Assembly: GCA_030765065.1 (NCBI GenBank)
Contig: CM060990.1
Span: 413,983,198-414,047,197, forward strand
Reading direction: 5' to 3'
Length of the DNA stretch: 64,000 nt
Source: Deroplatys truncata
Taxonomy: Eukaryota > Arthropoda > Insecta > Mantodea > Mantidae
Position numbers and translations under genes: made by a program. Under the pieces are notes generated by a model. That model saw only the letters and a list, made by a program, of their open reading frames with translations. It had not been told where the DNA came from and made no database searches. Shown here in pieces: positions 11,219 through 20,938 of this stretch. The stretch's first letter is position 1. Each line of letters opens with the position of its first letter.

Positions 11219-12664
11219 CTATGACGAGAGCGGTGGACGAATTAAGCGACCCTTTTTCTTAGGTTGCGAACCAGCACCTTTAGGGGATGTTTTATCCTGC
11301 CGCTTCTTCATAGGCGGTCTGGCAGCGGCGGAGGAATCCTGCTCCATCTCCTCCACGGGGGAGGACCCCTTTCCAATAGAGAATTTCGGTTCGAGAACCT
11401 CTAACCGATTGGAAGTAGAGACCAGCGAAGATGTAGAGCGCCGTTCGGAGTCCGTCCCAGAAGAAGCCGCAGAAGAGGATCTATGAGAAGAGCATCGCGG
11501 ACTATTCTTCCCCTTCGACGTTCCCGGAACAGATGGAGGGGTGTCCTTCAGGAAGTCGGATCTGGTGTAGTGGGTCTTGAACTTCACCGGCAAAGCAGTG
11601 CTGGTAACGGCCTTTCCAGTCTTAGAGGAGGAAGGCAACGCCTGAGAATGCGATCGCACAGGAGGAAGTTGAGCAGGTACAGTCTTGGCAGATGTCGACG
11701 CAGTTGGCGAAGTCGAGGGCTTTGGAAGCGCGCGGGCGACAAGTATCTTATCTGAAATGGTGGCTCCGTTCAAATCGCTGGTCTGTGTGGCGATTTCCCG
11801 ACTCGGTGCCGGTTTAGCTGCACCGGAGCTATGCGTACCGGACCGCGGGACAGACGGTTGGCGGAAGTGCAGGAGCTTCCGGGCTTCTGAGAAGGACACC
11901 TTCTCCCTAACCCGGATCTCCTGGATCTCGCGTTCCTCTACAAAACGGGGGCAATCGCGGGAACTCGATGGATGTTCACCGCCGCAGTTAACACATGTCG
12001 GAGTGGATGTACATTCCCCATCATGGGAGATGTCACCACAGTTAACGCAGGTAGAGTTGCCATTACAAAAGTCGCTGGTGTGTTCAAAGCGCTGACACTT
12101 GTAGCATCGCAGCGGGTTAGGGATATACGGCCTGACTACAATGACCTCATAACCTGCCTTAATTCTTTGAGGGAGATCTACCCGATCAAAGGTAAGGAAC
12201 AGGGTACGAGTCGGCACGAATTCACCTCTGTCCTTCCGCTGAACGCGATATACCGCCGTAACACCTTGATCAGAGAGGTTGTCCAGAATCTCCTCATTAG
12301 ACATGCCGTCCAATGCACGGGTGTTCACCACGCCGCGCGAGGAGTTGAGAGTTCTATGCAGCTCGACACGAATAGGATAGATGGCTAGCAGTTTGGCTTT
12401 AAGCAGTTTCGATACCTGAGAAGCTGAAAGTGCATCAATCAGGAGCGTGCCATTACGAGAACGCACACAGGATTTAACAGGACCAGCAATGCTGTCCAAA
12501 TCCTTTTGAATCAGAAATGGAGTCACCGTGGTAAACTTTTGCCCTTCCTCAGTTCTCGAAATCACCAAGTAGCGAGGACCACTGGACTCGACTACTTCTT
12601 TTCCCTTCACAGGTTGCTTTAAGGTATTGGGTGTGTTGACCATAAAAGATAGTAAAGAATTCAT
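11219..12664 (-). CDS. LINE copy 4 ORF1, zinc-knuckle RNA-binding protein
   Basis: This is an open frame of 481 residues, if translation starts at the Met at 12664 (MNSLLSFMVNTPN). The frame stays open to 12760, but the longer start lies in the 5' UTR and matches nothing in the other family's ORF1. An RRM-like basic region (PRYLVISRTEEGQ onward) precedes three knuckles: CX2CX4HX4C (CYKCQRFEHTSDFC), CX2CX4HX3C (CVNCGDISHDGEC) and CX2CX3HX6C (CVNCGGEHPSSSRDC). The C-terminal third is Ser/Pro/Lys-rich and ends in a basic tail. Such proteins coat LINE RNA and act as nucleic-acid chaperones. It is intact, although its partner ORF2 is not. Confidence 0.9.
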   Translation of the reverse strand: MNSLLSFMVNTPNTLKQPVKGKEVVESSGPRYLVISRTEEGQKFTTVTPFLIQKDLDSIAGPVKSCVRSRNGTLLIDALSASQVSKLLKAKLLAIYPIRVELHRTLNSSRGVVNTRALDGMSNEEILDNLSDQGVTAVYRVQRKDRGEFVPTRTLFLTFDRVDLPQRIKAGYEVIVVRPYIPNPLRCYKCQRFEHTSDFCNGNSTCVNCGDISHDGECTSTPTCVNCGGEHPSSSRDCPRFVEEREIQEIRVREKVSFSEARKLLHFRQPSVPRSGTHSSGAAKPAPSREIATQTSDLNGATISDKILVARALPKPSTSPTASTSAKTVPAQLPPVRSHSQALPSSSKTGKAVTSTALPVKFKTHYTRSDFLKDTPPSVPGTSKGKNSPRCSSHRSSSAASSGTDSERRSTSSLVSTSNRLEVLEPKFSIGKGSSPVEEMEQDSSAAARPPMKKRQDKTSPKGAGSQPKKKGRLIRPPLSS

Positions 12665-13101
12665 CCCGCAGTGCTCCCCACCCACCACGGAGCCCAACAA
12701 GGGGTCATCCCACTGGGATGACAGGGCTACACACGGGATATAGCGGGCACGCCGTCCCACTCACCCTGGAGTTCAGTACAAAACCTAGTCCCGGCCGATT
12801 GGCTAGGGGTGGGTTAGTCCCTAGCCGCCCGTTTAGGTGAAGCAAATACCAAAGTGGTGTATTGGTATAGCGCATCCTACCTGAAAACTGTAAAACACAA
12901 CCAACCAGGCTCAGATACGCCTCCCTCAACCACCAGGATATTTCTTTCCACCGACACGGGTCTCCACGCACGGCCTACACGTGGGTGGGCGCTTTGACTG
13001 ACTCCCTCACCACTTGGAGGGGCCCACACCGAGGAACTCAGGGTGGCTCGGGACGCCGGGTGCGCCAAAAACCCGTACCTGCAAAGCAGGCCCCTGGGGG
13101 G
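12665..13101 (-). promoter_or_regulatory. 5' UTR of copy 4 with terminal hairpins
   Basis: Read on minus, the first bases form CCCC-A-GGGG, then the hairpin CCTGC-TTT-GCAGG (13078-13090), then CGGGT...ACCCG. The same order of hairpins occurs in the main family with different stem bases. LINE 5' UTRs usually contain an internal promoter; none is identified here by motif. Confidence 0.6.
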
Positions 13102-13116
13102 CCGAAAATTATAAGG
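13102..13116. repeat. Target-site duplication of copy 4, right
   Basis: Exact partner of 7257-7271 (ccgaaaattataagg). Confidence 0.95.
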
Positions 13117-14361
13117 TGCAGAATCCAGCCGGTCTTTAATAGAGCGAAAGCCGGCGGAATAATGGTCTGAACTGGAAACCGCCTCAAAGTAGATCCCAAA
13201 GTGCTAGCGATGGCAGCCGGATCCACTATGGTGGCATTCGAAACCTGAAGGCGAAAAACAGTACAATGCGACACTTTACCTGAGAAGCGACAAAGTTTAT
13301 CCCAAACAACGGATAAAGGCGTAAAGCGATTAAAAGACTCGACAAAACGAGTCCACGACGCCTTCTTGGTATCCTGAATAATGCGACGAGCCCTGGCGCG
13401 TGATTGTTTAAAAGTCACCAAATTATCAATTGTAGGGTGTCCCCGAAACACCCTAAGTGCAGTTCTACGGTCACGAACGGCGCCCCGTCAATCCTCGTTC
13501 CACCACGGAACAGGCTTTCGCCGAGGTTGAGAGGATGAACGGGGAATTGCCCGTTCGGCGGCAGAGAAAACTGTAGACGTAAGGTGTTGCACTATTTGGT
13601 TAATGTCTGCGAAGAGCCGATCGTCAAAATGCACGAGGCTGGAATACAAGCTCCATCGACTTTTCTGAATATCCAGGTGGGTACTCTGGAATGCTGGACG
13701 TGGTGAGATAGAAGAGAAACGACGCAGGGGTAATGGTCGCTGGAGTAGGTGTCAGCGACGACGTTCCACTGCAGACGACGAGCAAGCTGGAGTGAGCAAA
13801 CGGCTAGGTCCAGGTGAGAGAATGTACCAGAAGAATCAGAAATAAAAGTAGGTTCACCGGTATTGAGAATAGAAAGATTGAACCGGTAAAAAATGTCGGA
13901 TAGAACGGTTCCCCTCGCACAAGCCCTTGGCGAACCCCACAGTGGGTGATGGGCATTAAAATCTCCCAACAGAAGAAATGGTGTTAGGAGAGCGGACAGG
14001 AGAGCTCGAATGTCTGCGGGAGCGAGGGGAGACGATGGAGGTGAATACACAGAGCAAACAGAAAACAAAAAGCCGGGTAAGTGAAGGCGAACGGCAATAG
14101 CTTGCAAGTCGGATGTAAGTGTGATAGTTTGAAAGTGAACGTCGTTATGCACCAAAATCGTGACACCACCATGAGCAGGACTACCCTCCTCCGGTTCCAG
14201 GTCGTAGCGAACCGGAGTATACCCTCGGAGATCTAAAGGTTCATTAGGGCGAAGCTTAGTCTCCTGCAAACACACGAACATATGTGAATGGGAACGCAAT
14301 AAAAGTTGCAGTTCCGCCCTGTGCGATCTACACCACGTACATTCCAGCTCAGGATAGCCAT
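13102..14361 (-). pseudogene. LINE copy 3 ORF2, endonuclease and linker portion, broken
   Basis: The start ATG is at 14359-14361. A single base is missing about 11 codons later (GTGTAGATCG, where intact copies have GTGTACGATCG), shifting the frame. The endonuclease then reads openly (13592-14299) with QETKL, GDFNAHH and SHLDLAV. Another frameshift near 13680-13700 separates it from the linker (13038-13451 frame). It is non-functional. Confidence 0.85.
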
Positions 14362-14382
14362 TAAGAAAAAGGGATAAACTGT

Positions 14383-15092
14383 CTACTTAGAAGGGCGGCT
14401 TAAAATTACCTTTTGTTTAACCTTTGGGCTCAGGCTTTTAGTATGGTGTTGGTCAGACTCCATAGCCTCCTCGAAGGGAGGGCTCACGCGCTGAGAGCCA
14501 GAAACCGATTCATGCGCCGTGAATCGGTTCTGGGTGGCGATGGGTGAGGGGGGCCGCTGAGCGCGGCTTGTCCCAGGAGCTTCCTGGTACTGCAACCTTC
14601 GAGGAGGAGAAGGTGAACTTTTCTTACCGCGAGCACGCGGAGTGTCCTTCAGAAAATCTTCCCTACGAAGTTTCTACTTGGGTTTCTTTTCAGCGGCTTG
14701 CGGCTTCATGGACTTTGGATCAGGTTTATACGGCTTGGTAACTGTAGCCTTAATGGACGGCCGGATGGTAGTGGCGGTTAATCCAGTCATGGTCCAGGTC
14801 TGAGTTTCGGCATCTACTCGTGGTACTGGCGAGGCAACAACAGAACTAAATGTGCCAGATCGCAGGAGTGAAGGTTGGCGCGCATGATAACGCCTCTGGG
14901 CTTCAGCAAAGGAGAGTTTTTCCTTCACCCGGATCTCCTGGATCGCCTTCTCGTCCAAGTACCGCGGACAGTCGGCAAACGACGCAGAATGAGACCCTTT
15001 ACAATTAACGCAGACAGGGGCTGTTGAACAGGTACCTGCGTGTGAGGGCTGGCTACATGTTGCACAGATGTTAACGGCACTCTTGCATGAGA
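14383..15092 (-). pseudogene. LINE copy 3 ORF1, C-terminal half, broken
   Basis: The last zinc knuckle and the basic, Ser/Pro-rich C-terminal tail are recognisable (14674-14958, then 14383-14595 after a frameshift). The protein end (SRPSK) and the 21-nt gap before the ORF2 ATG match intact copies. The N-terminus is missing because of the 5' truncation. Confidence 0.8.
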
Positions 15093-15312
15093 CTTTTCTG
15101 CTCTTTAGACTGCAGAGTACGTTACTTTTATGATCTTCATAAAGATACAGAGATATAATACAGAATATAATATTTTAAAGAAACAGAATATGAAATGAAA
15201 TTTAAATCTATCCAGTATGATGCATTTCTGCTTCAAGTTAGATTACCTCAAGAACTTATTGAATCTGACTACTGATGTAAACTTTATGCTACTCTTTTTG
15301 GTTTGTAATGTG
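15093..15312. other. Non-element AT-rich DNA between copies 3 and 5
   Basis: These roughly 220 bp are AT-rich and do not resemble the LINE family. No coding potential, RNA gene or repeat is apparent. The last bases form the left target-site duplication of copy 5 (ccacagacaa, 15313-15322, repeated at 27306-27315). This stretch and the DNA after 27315 were therefore once contiguous. Confidence 0.75.
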
Positions 15313-15322
15313 CCACAGACAA
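15313..15322. repeat. Target-site duplication of copy 5, left
   Basis: ccacagacaa recurs at 27306-27315, 12 kb away, exactly at the two ends of copy 5 with copy 6 nested inside. Confidence 0.85.
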
Positions 15323-15632
15323 TGATAATGATGAGATGCGGTTTAAGGGCGCTAAACTGCTAAGGTCATCAGCGCTCTTACAATGTATAAAATATAAAGT
15401 CAAAAATATAAAAGATCCGCATAATTAAAAAACGGGACACAAACCCGCGATGTCAAAAAATTTAATACAACAATGCCAAAAACTAACATACTAAAAGCAT
15501 AGGCAATAAAAGATTCAAACGTGTCAAGGACTGTAGAATGCGAGGGACATGAGCGCCTTTTGTTCTCTGGGGATTAGAGTCCCCATAAAAACACACAGAA
15601 TAAAATGACTAAGCTAAAAGACGCTCAACGCA

Positions 15633-16825
15633 TTAAATGCGCAGATTAAAATCACTGTCATGAATAAAACGTAAAACTCATTCTACAGCACGCGTGTCGT
15701 CTGCCGAAACGTTGGCTAGGCAAACAGGCAGACCCACACGAGCACGCAATGCAGCTAAAACCTGACACTCTGTTAAAATGTGACGCACCGTTAAGGGCGC
15801 ATCACACTGCCAACAGAGTTGTGCTGGGTCACCACTGAGCAATTACCTATGACTAAAAACACAATGTCCAATCCGTAAACGAGCTAAAATTACCTCTTCC
15901 CGACGACACGAACGAGAAGAGGTACCCCAGACCAACGGGAAAGGCTTAACCTCCTGCAACTTGTTCCCCCGGAGAGCCGTCCACTCATCGCGCCAGCGCG
16001 AGAGAATGCGGCGACGTAAAATAACACACGAATCTGACGAGGGAACAACAGAGGTAAAAATCTGGGTAATAAAATCGCCGATTTGACAGCGGTGTCGGCA
16101 CACTCATTACCTGAGATTCCCACATGACCTGGGATCCACATGAAGGAGATGCTGGTGCCAGAGACACCAAGCGAGTGGAGCAGGTCATGAATGCGCTGTA
16201 CGAGTGGGTGGTAATGGTACAGCGCATTAATACTCTGAAGGACACTCAGAGAGTCCGTACAAATAAAACAGTGCCGTAAGTCGTGCCGCTGAATGTATAA
16301 AACAGATTGATAAAAGCTAAAAAGTTCGGCGGTAAAAATTGAACATTGTCCAGTAAACGAAACGTGAAACTATTTCCACCACAAAAAAGGCGCATCCTAC
16401 TCCACCATGTCTTAGATCCATCAGTAAAGATAAAATCAAAGTCCCCAAATTGCGACTGAAGGTCTAAAATAGCTGATCTAAAGACTGAAGAAGGTGTCTC
16501 ACTCTTCGGCATCGACGATAACCCAAGGTGACAGAGGGTCTCAGCGCGCAACCATGGAGGAAAACGCGTTTCCCCCCTTGAAAGGGTCGGTGCTGGCGTA
16601 ACGTCCAAACGCCGAAGAAGCTGACGAAATCGAACCTCTGGAGGAAGCAAAGCTGATGAGCTAACTAAATATTGCCGGTCAAGTGAATCCTCGTAAAATG
16701 CCGCAAAGGACGGGTGGTCAGGCAAGCTGGAGAGTCGACAGGCATAGCTACACAGGAGCAGCTCACGCCTGAAGGACAGCGAGGTCTGCAGCCTCAGCGT
16801 AAAGACTGGGCACGGGGTTAGTTGG
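15633..16825 (-). pseudogene. LINE copy 5 ORF2, RNase H portion, broken
   Basis: The family's C-terminal stop is at 15633-15635. RNase H sequence (TDGS near 16420, GNE.AD near 16095) is divided over at least three frames (16246-16725, 15985-16245, 15843-16103). One shift lies in a six-base homopolymer near 16381-16386, the same position as in copy 11. Confidence 0.85.
16815..16825. repeat. Target-site duplication of copy 6, left
   Basis: gggttagttgg is repeated exactly at 22865-22875. It is sequence of copy 5 ORF2. Confidence 0.95.
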
Positions 16826-16851
16826 ATGATGATGATGATGAGATGCGGTTT

Positions 16852-16886
16852 AAGGGCGCTAAACTACTAAGGTCATCAGCGCCCTT
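16852..16886 (-). other. 3' terminal stem-loop of copy 6
   Basis: aagggcgct (16852-16860) and agcgccctt (16878-16886) form a perfect 9-bp stem with a 17-nt loop, about 26 bases from the 3' end. The same structure is in copies 11, 12 and 13 and, with compensatory changes, in copy 4. It is probably the RT recognition element (inference from other LINE families). Confidence 0.8.
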
Positions 16887-16971
16887 ACAATGTATAAAAG
16901 ATAAAGTCAAAAGGATAAAATAACCGCATAATTAAAAAACGGGACAGAAACCCCCGAAGTCTAAAAAGGCT

Positions 16972-17064
16972 AAAATAACAATAATATAACAATAACAATA
17001 ATAATAACAACAATAACAACAATAAAAACAATAACAACCATATCAATAACAACAAAATAACAAT
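16972..17064. repeat. AAC/AAT microsatellite in copy 6 3' UTR
   Basis: An imperfect run of aac and aat units lies between the ORF2 stop and the terminal stem-loop. Longer or shorter versions occur at the same place in copies 11, 12 and 13, while copies 3, 5, 7, 8, 9 and 10 have at most a short seed. Confidence 0.85.
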
Positions 17065-17226
17065 ACAAATATCTAAAAAACCAACACACTAAAATCATGG
17101 TCACTAACAGAATAAAACGTGTCAAGAACTGTAGAATGTAAGGAACATGAGCGCCTTATGTCTGGGGAGAAGGGCCCCATGAAAACTAACAATATAAAAT
17201 CAAACAGCTAAAAGGCGCTCAGCGCA

Positions 17227-20200
17227 TCAAATGCGACGGCTAAAACCAATGTCAGTGATAAAACGTAAAAGACATTCTACAGCATGCGCATCGTCTGCCA
17301 ACACGTTGGCTAGGCCAACAGGCAGACCCACGCGAACGCGCAGTGGGGCTAAAACTTGACACTCGGTTAAAATGTTACGGACCGTTAAGGGCACGTCACA
17401 CTGACCACACAGAGGTGCGGGATCACCACTTAACAGGTATCTATGACTAAAAAGGCAATGTCCGATACGAAGGCGTGTTAAAAGTACCTCTTCCCGACGA
17501 GAAGCACGGGAAGAGGTAGCCCAGACTAGCGGAAGAGGTTTAACCTCCCGCAACTTGTTCCCCCGGAGGGCCGTCCACTCATCGCGCCAGCGCGAGAGGA
17601 TGCGGCGACGTAAAATAACACACGAATCTGACGAGGGAACAACAGAAGTAAAAAATCTGGGTAATAAAATCGCCGATTTCGCAGCGGCGTCGGCCGACTC
17701 ATTCCCTGAGATACCCACATGACCTGGAATCCACATAAAAGAGACGCTGATGCCAGAGGCACCTAGCGAATGGAGCAGGTCATGAATGCGCTGTACGAGG
17801 GGGTGGTAAGAGTACAGCGCTTTAATACTCTGAAGGGCACTCAGAGAGTCCGAACAAACAACACAACGCCGTAAGACATGCCGCTGAATGTATAAAACAC
17901 ATTGATAGATACTAAAAAGTTCGGCGGTATAAATCGAACATTGCCCGGGTAAACGAAAAGTAAAACTATGCGCACCTAAAACAAAGGCACATCCTGCTCC
18001 AACATCAGTCTTAGACCCATCAGTATAAATAAAATTACAGTCCCCGAATGTTGCCCGAAGTTCTAAAAATGCGGATCTAAGGACTGAAGCAGGGGTCTCA
18101 TTCTTCGGCATCGACGTCAGCCCAAGGTGGATGTGGGCCTCAGCGCGCGACCATGGAGGAAAGCGCGTTTCCCCTCGGGTAAGGGCCGGCGCTGGCGTAA
18201 CGTCCAAATGCCGAAGTAGCAGTCGAAATCGAACCCCTGGAGGGAGCAATGCAGAGGAGCTAACAAAATATTGGCGATCAAGCGAATCCTCGTAAAATAC
18301 ATCGAAGGACGGGTGGTTAGGCAAGCTTGAGAGTCGACAAGCATAGCTGCACAAAAGCATCTCACGCCGGAAGGACAGCGGAGGCTCTGCAGCTTCTGCG
18401 TACAGACTGGGTACAGGGCTAGTTGGAAAGGCCCCTGTAGCGACTCTTATGCCACGATGGTGAATGGCATTCAATCGACGTAACACAGATGGACGTGCCG
18501 ACGAATAAACAATACACCCGTAATCAAGCTTGGATCGGACCAAAGAGCGATAAAGGCGAAGAAGGACGGTCCGATCAGCTCCCCAGGATGTGCCACTTAA
18601 AACACGTAAAAGATTAAGAGAACGGTCACACTTTGCTTTTAAAAAGGAAACGTGCGAGGTCCAACACAACTTCCTGTCAAAAATCAACCCCAAAAATTTC
18701 GCCTCGTCTGCAAACGGAAGTATCCCTGGCCCAAGATGTAGAGTGGGCGGAGGGAAATACTTCCGGCGCCAAAAGTTGATGCAGACGGATTTCTCGGCGG
18801 AGAAATTAAAGCCGTTGGCGTTACTCCAGGCGTAGAGGCGGTCGATACAGCTCTGGAGACGGCGTTCGAGTAGACAGGTCCGCCGTGAACTGCAATAAAT
18901 AGCGAAATCGTCAACAAAAAGGGACGATGAAATGCCAGGTGGAATACAATCAACAATGGGGTTGATAGCAATCGCAAAAAGTGTGACACTGAGTACAGAG
19001 CCCTGCGGTACTCCGTTCTCTTGAATAAAACGACGAGATAAAACCGAGCCCACACGTACACGAAAGACGCGGTCCGTCATAAACTCCCGAAGAAATATGG
19101 GAAGACGACCGCGGATATTCCAATCGTGAAGTGTACGTAAAATGCCGCCCCTCCAACAAGTGTCATAAGCTTTCTCCAGGTCAAAAAATACAGCCACGGT
19201 TTGACACTTTCTCAGAAATCCATTCATAATATGCGTCGACAAGGACACCAGATGGTCGACGGTAGAGCCATAACGACGAAACCCGCACTGAGCGTTGGCT
19301 AGAAGTTTCTGAGACTCAAGCCACCATGTCAACCGCCCGTTGATCATGCGCTCCATCACCTTGCAAATGCAACTGGTGAGGGAGATAGGGCGGTAGCTGG
19401 AAGGTAGTTGGCGATCCTTCCCAGGCTTAAGTATAGGGACAATGGTGGCTTCGCGCCAAACGGAAGGAAAAATGCCGTCTTGCCAAATACGGTTATAGAC
19501 CTGTAAGAGAAATAGTTTACTGTCAGCTGAAAGGTTCTTTAACATCAGGACATGAATGCCGTCCGGCCCGGGAGCGGAGTGCCGAGAGCAATGAAGAGCG
19601 TGCTCCAGCTCCCTCATTGTGAATAGTTCGTTATAGCATTCATCATTAACAGACCGAAAAGTATATGATGCGGAATCCAGCCGGTCTTGAATAGAGCGAA
19701 AGCCGGTGGAATAATGGTCTGAACTGGAAACCGCCTCAAAGGCAGAACCCAGAGTGTTAGCGATGGCAGCCGGATCCACTATGGTGGCATTAGAGACCTG
19801 AAGGCCAGAAACAGTACAATGTGACACTTTACCTGAGAAGCGACGAAGTTTATCCCAAACAACGGATGAAGGCGTAAAACGATTAAAAGACTCGACAAAA
19901 CGAGCCCAAGATGCCTTCTTGCTATCCTGAATAATGCGACGAGCCCTGGCGCGCGATTGTTTAAAAGTCACCAAATTATCAAGTGTAGGGTGTCGCCGAA
20001 ACACCCTAAGTGCAGTCCTACGGGCACGAACGGCGTCCCGACAATCCTCGTTCCACCACGGAACAGGTGGCCGCCGAGGTTGGGAGGATGAACGGGGTAT
20101 TGCGCGTTCGGCGGCAGAGAAAATAACAGACGTAAGGTGCTGCACTAGTTGGTGAATGTCGGAGAAGGGCTGGTCGTCAAAATGCACGAGGCTGGAATAC

Positions 20201-20916
20201 AAGCTCCAGTCGGCTTTTGCGAATATCCAGGTAGGTACTCTGGAATGCTGTACGTGGTGCGACAGAAGAGAAACGATGCAGGGGTAATGGTCGCTGGAGT
20301 AGGTGTCAGCGACGACGTTCCACTGAAGACGACGGGCAAGCTGGAGTGAGCAAATTGCAAGGTCCAGGTGAGAAAATGTACCAGAAGAATCAGAAATAAA
20401 AGTAGGTGCACCTGTATTGAGGATGGAAAGATTGAACTGATAAAAAATGTCGGAAAGAAGAGTTCCCCTCGCACAAGCCCTTGGCGAACCCCATAGTGGG
20501 TGATGGGCATTAAAATCTCCCAACAGAAGAAATGGTGTTGGGAGAGCGGACAGGAGAGATCGAATGTCCGCGGGAGCGAGGGGAGACGATGGAGGTGTAT
20601 ACACAGAGCAAACAGAAAACAAAAAGCCGGGTAAGTGAAGGCGAACGGCAACAGCTTTCAAGTCAGATGTAAGTGTGACAGGTGTAAAATGAACGTCATT
20701 ACGCACCAAAATCATGACACCACCATGAGCAGGAGTACCCTCCTCCGGTTCAAGGTCGTAGCGAACCGGAGTATATCCTCGGAGATCAAAAGGATCGTGA
20801 GGGCGAAGCTTAGTCTCCTGCAAACATACGACCATAGGTGAATGGGAACGCAATAAAAGCTGCAGTTCCGCCCTATGCGATCGTACACCACGTACATTCC
20901 AGGTCAGGATAGCCAT
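17227..20916 (-). CDS. LINE copy 6 ORF2: endonuclease-reverse transcriptase-RNase H, intact frame
   Basis: This 1229-residue protein carries out target-primed reverse transcription. The APE endonuclease occupies 1-220: N7 in WNVRG, E34 in QETKL, GDFN at 133-136, D185 in SHLDL and SDH at 208-210. The RT spans about 440-760: PGPDG 449-453, KPGKD 497-501, FDLEKAYD with D579, NGVPQGS 634-640 and FVDD with D669/D670. RNase H spans about 960-1085: D966 (YTDGS), E999, D1023 (CSDS) and D1076 (GNESAD). A C-terminal knuckle follows with C1170, C1173 and C1186, but residue 1181 is Asn where every other readable copy has His (VRNILTEC against VRHILTEC). That may weaken metal binding. The start is the ATG 22 nt after ORF1. 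Confidence 0.96.
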   Translation of the reverse strand: MAILTWNVRGVRSHRAELQLLLRSHSPMVVCLQETKLRPHDPFDLRGYTPVRYDLEPEEGTPAHGGVMILVRNDVHFTPVTLTSDLKAVAVRLHLPGFLFSVCSVYTPPSSPLAPADIRSLLSALPTPFLLLGDFNAHHPLWGSPRACARGTLLSDIFYQFNLSILNTGAPTFISDSSGTFSHLDLAICSLQLARRLQWNVVADTYSSDHYPCIVSLLSHHVQHSRVPTWIFAKADWSLYSSLVHFDDQPFSDIHQLVQHLTSVIFSAAERAIPRSSSQPRRPPVPWWNEDCRDAVRARRTALRVFRRHPTLDNLVTFKQSRARARRIIQDSKKASWARFVESFNRFTPSSVVWDKLRRFSGKVSHCTVSGLQVSNATIVDPAAIANTLGSAFEAVSSSDHYSTGFRSIQDRLDSASYTFRSVNDECYNELFTMRELEHALHCSRHSAPGPDGIHVLMLKNLSADSKLFLLQVYNRIWQDGIFPSVWREATIVPILKPGKDRQLPSSYRPISLTSCICKVMERMINGRLTWWLESQKLLANAQCGFRRYGSTVDHLVSLSTHIMNGFLRKCQTVAVFFDLEKAYDTCWRGGILRTLHDWNIRGRLPIFLREFMTDRVFRVRVGSVLSRRFIQENGVPQGSVLSVTLFAIAINPIVDCIPPGISSSLFVDDFAIYCSSRRTCLLERRLQSCIDRLYAWSNANGFNFSAEKSVCINFWRRKYFPPPTLHLGPGILPFADEAKFLGLIFDRKLCWTSHVSFLKAKCDRSLNLLRVLSGTSWGADRTVLLRLYRSLVRSKLDYGCIVYSSARPSVLRRLNAIHHRGIRVATGAFPTSPVPSLYAEAAEPPLSFRREMLLCSYACRLSSLPNHPSFDVFYEDSLDRQYFVSSSALLPPGVRFRLLLRHLDVTPAPALTRGETRFPPWSRAEAHIHLGLTSMPKNETPASVLRSAFLELRATFGDCNFIYTDGSKTDVGAGCAFVLGAHSFTFRLPGQCSIYTAELFSIYQCVLYIQRHVLRRCVVCSDSLSALQSIKALYSYHPLVQRIHDLLHSLGASGISVSFMWIPGHVGISGNESADAAAKSAILLPRFFTSVVPSSDSCVILRRRILSRWRDEWTALRGNKLREVKPLPLVWATSSRASRREEVLLTRLRIGHCLFSHRYLLSGDPAPLCGQCDVPLTVRNILTECQVLAPLRVRVGLPVGLANVLADDAHAVECLLRFITDIGFSRRI

Positions 20917-20938
20917 TAAAAATAAGGGGATAAACTTT

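Larger units (their letters stand above)
7272..13101 (-). mobile_element. LINE copy 4, complete, divergent family (related to the main family)
   Basis: This is a complete 5830-bp element with a 222-nt 3' UTR, ORF2, ORF1 and a 437-nt 5' UTR, bounded by a perfect 15-bp target-site duplication. Its proteins align along their full length with the main family but at clearly lower identity, so it is a different family in the same lineage. Its 5' and 3' terminal hairpins match the main family in position, and in the 3' case in loop length, but with compensatory base changes. There is no long (ATC)n tail; the 3' end reads ...CATTCCTT on minus. Confidence 0.93.
13102..15092 (-). mobile_element. LINE copy 3, 5' segment, truncated
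   Basis: Copy 3 continues here after copy 4, with the ORF2 linker and endonuclease and the C-terminal half of ORF1. It stops at about 15092 inside the zinc-knuckle region, followed by AT-rich DNA unrelated to the element, so the copy is 5' truncated. No convincing target-site duplication is seen with the bases before its tail at 4834. Confidence 0.85.
15323..16825 (-). mobile_element. LINE copy 5, 3' segment (interrupted by copy 6)
   Basis: It starts with a short degenerate tail (tgataatgatgag) and the 3' terminal stem-loop, then the 3' UTR and the RNase H end of ORF2. It is broken at 16825 by copy 6 and resumes at 22865. Copy 5 measures about 5.9 kb without copy 6, so it was full length when it arrived. 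Confidence 0.92.

Noticed and set aside
18684-19061. Recurrent 120-125 codon frames opening MYVWARFY in the RT region
   Set aside because: They are shifted-frame shadows of the RT catalytic segment, present in every copy at the same place.
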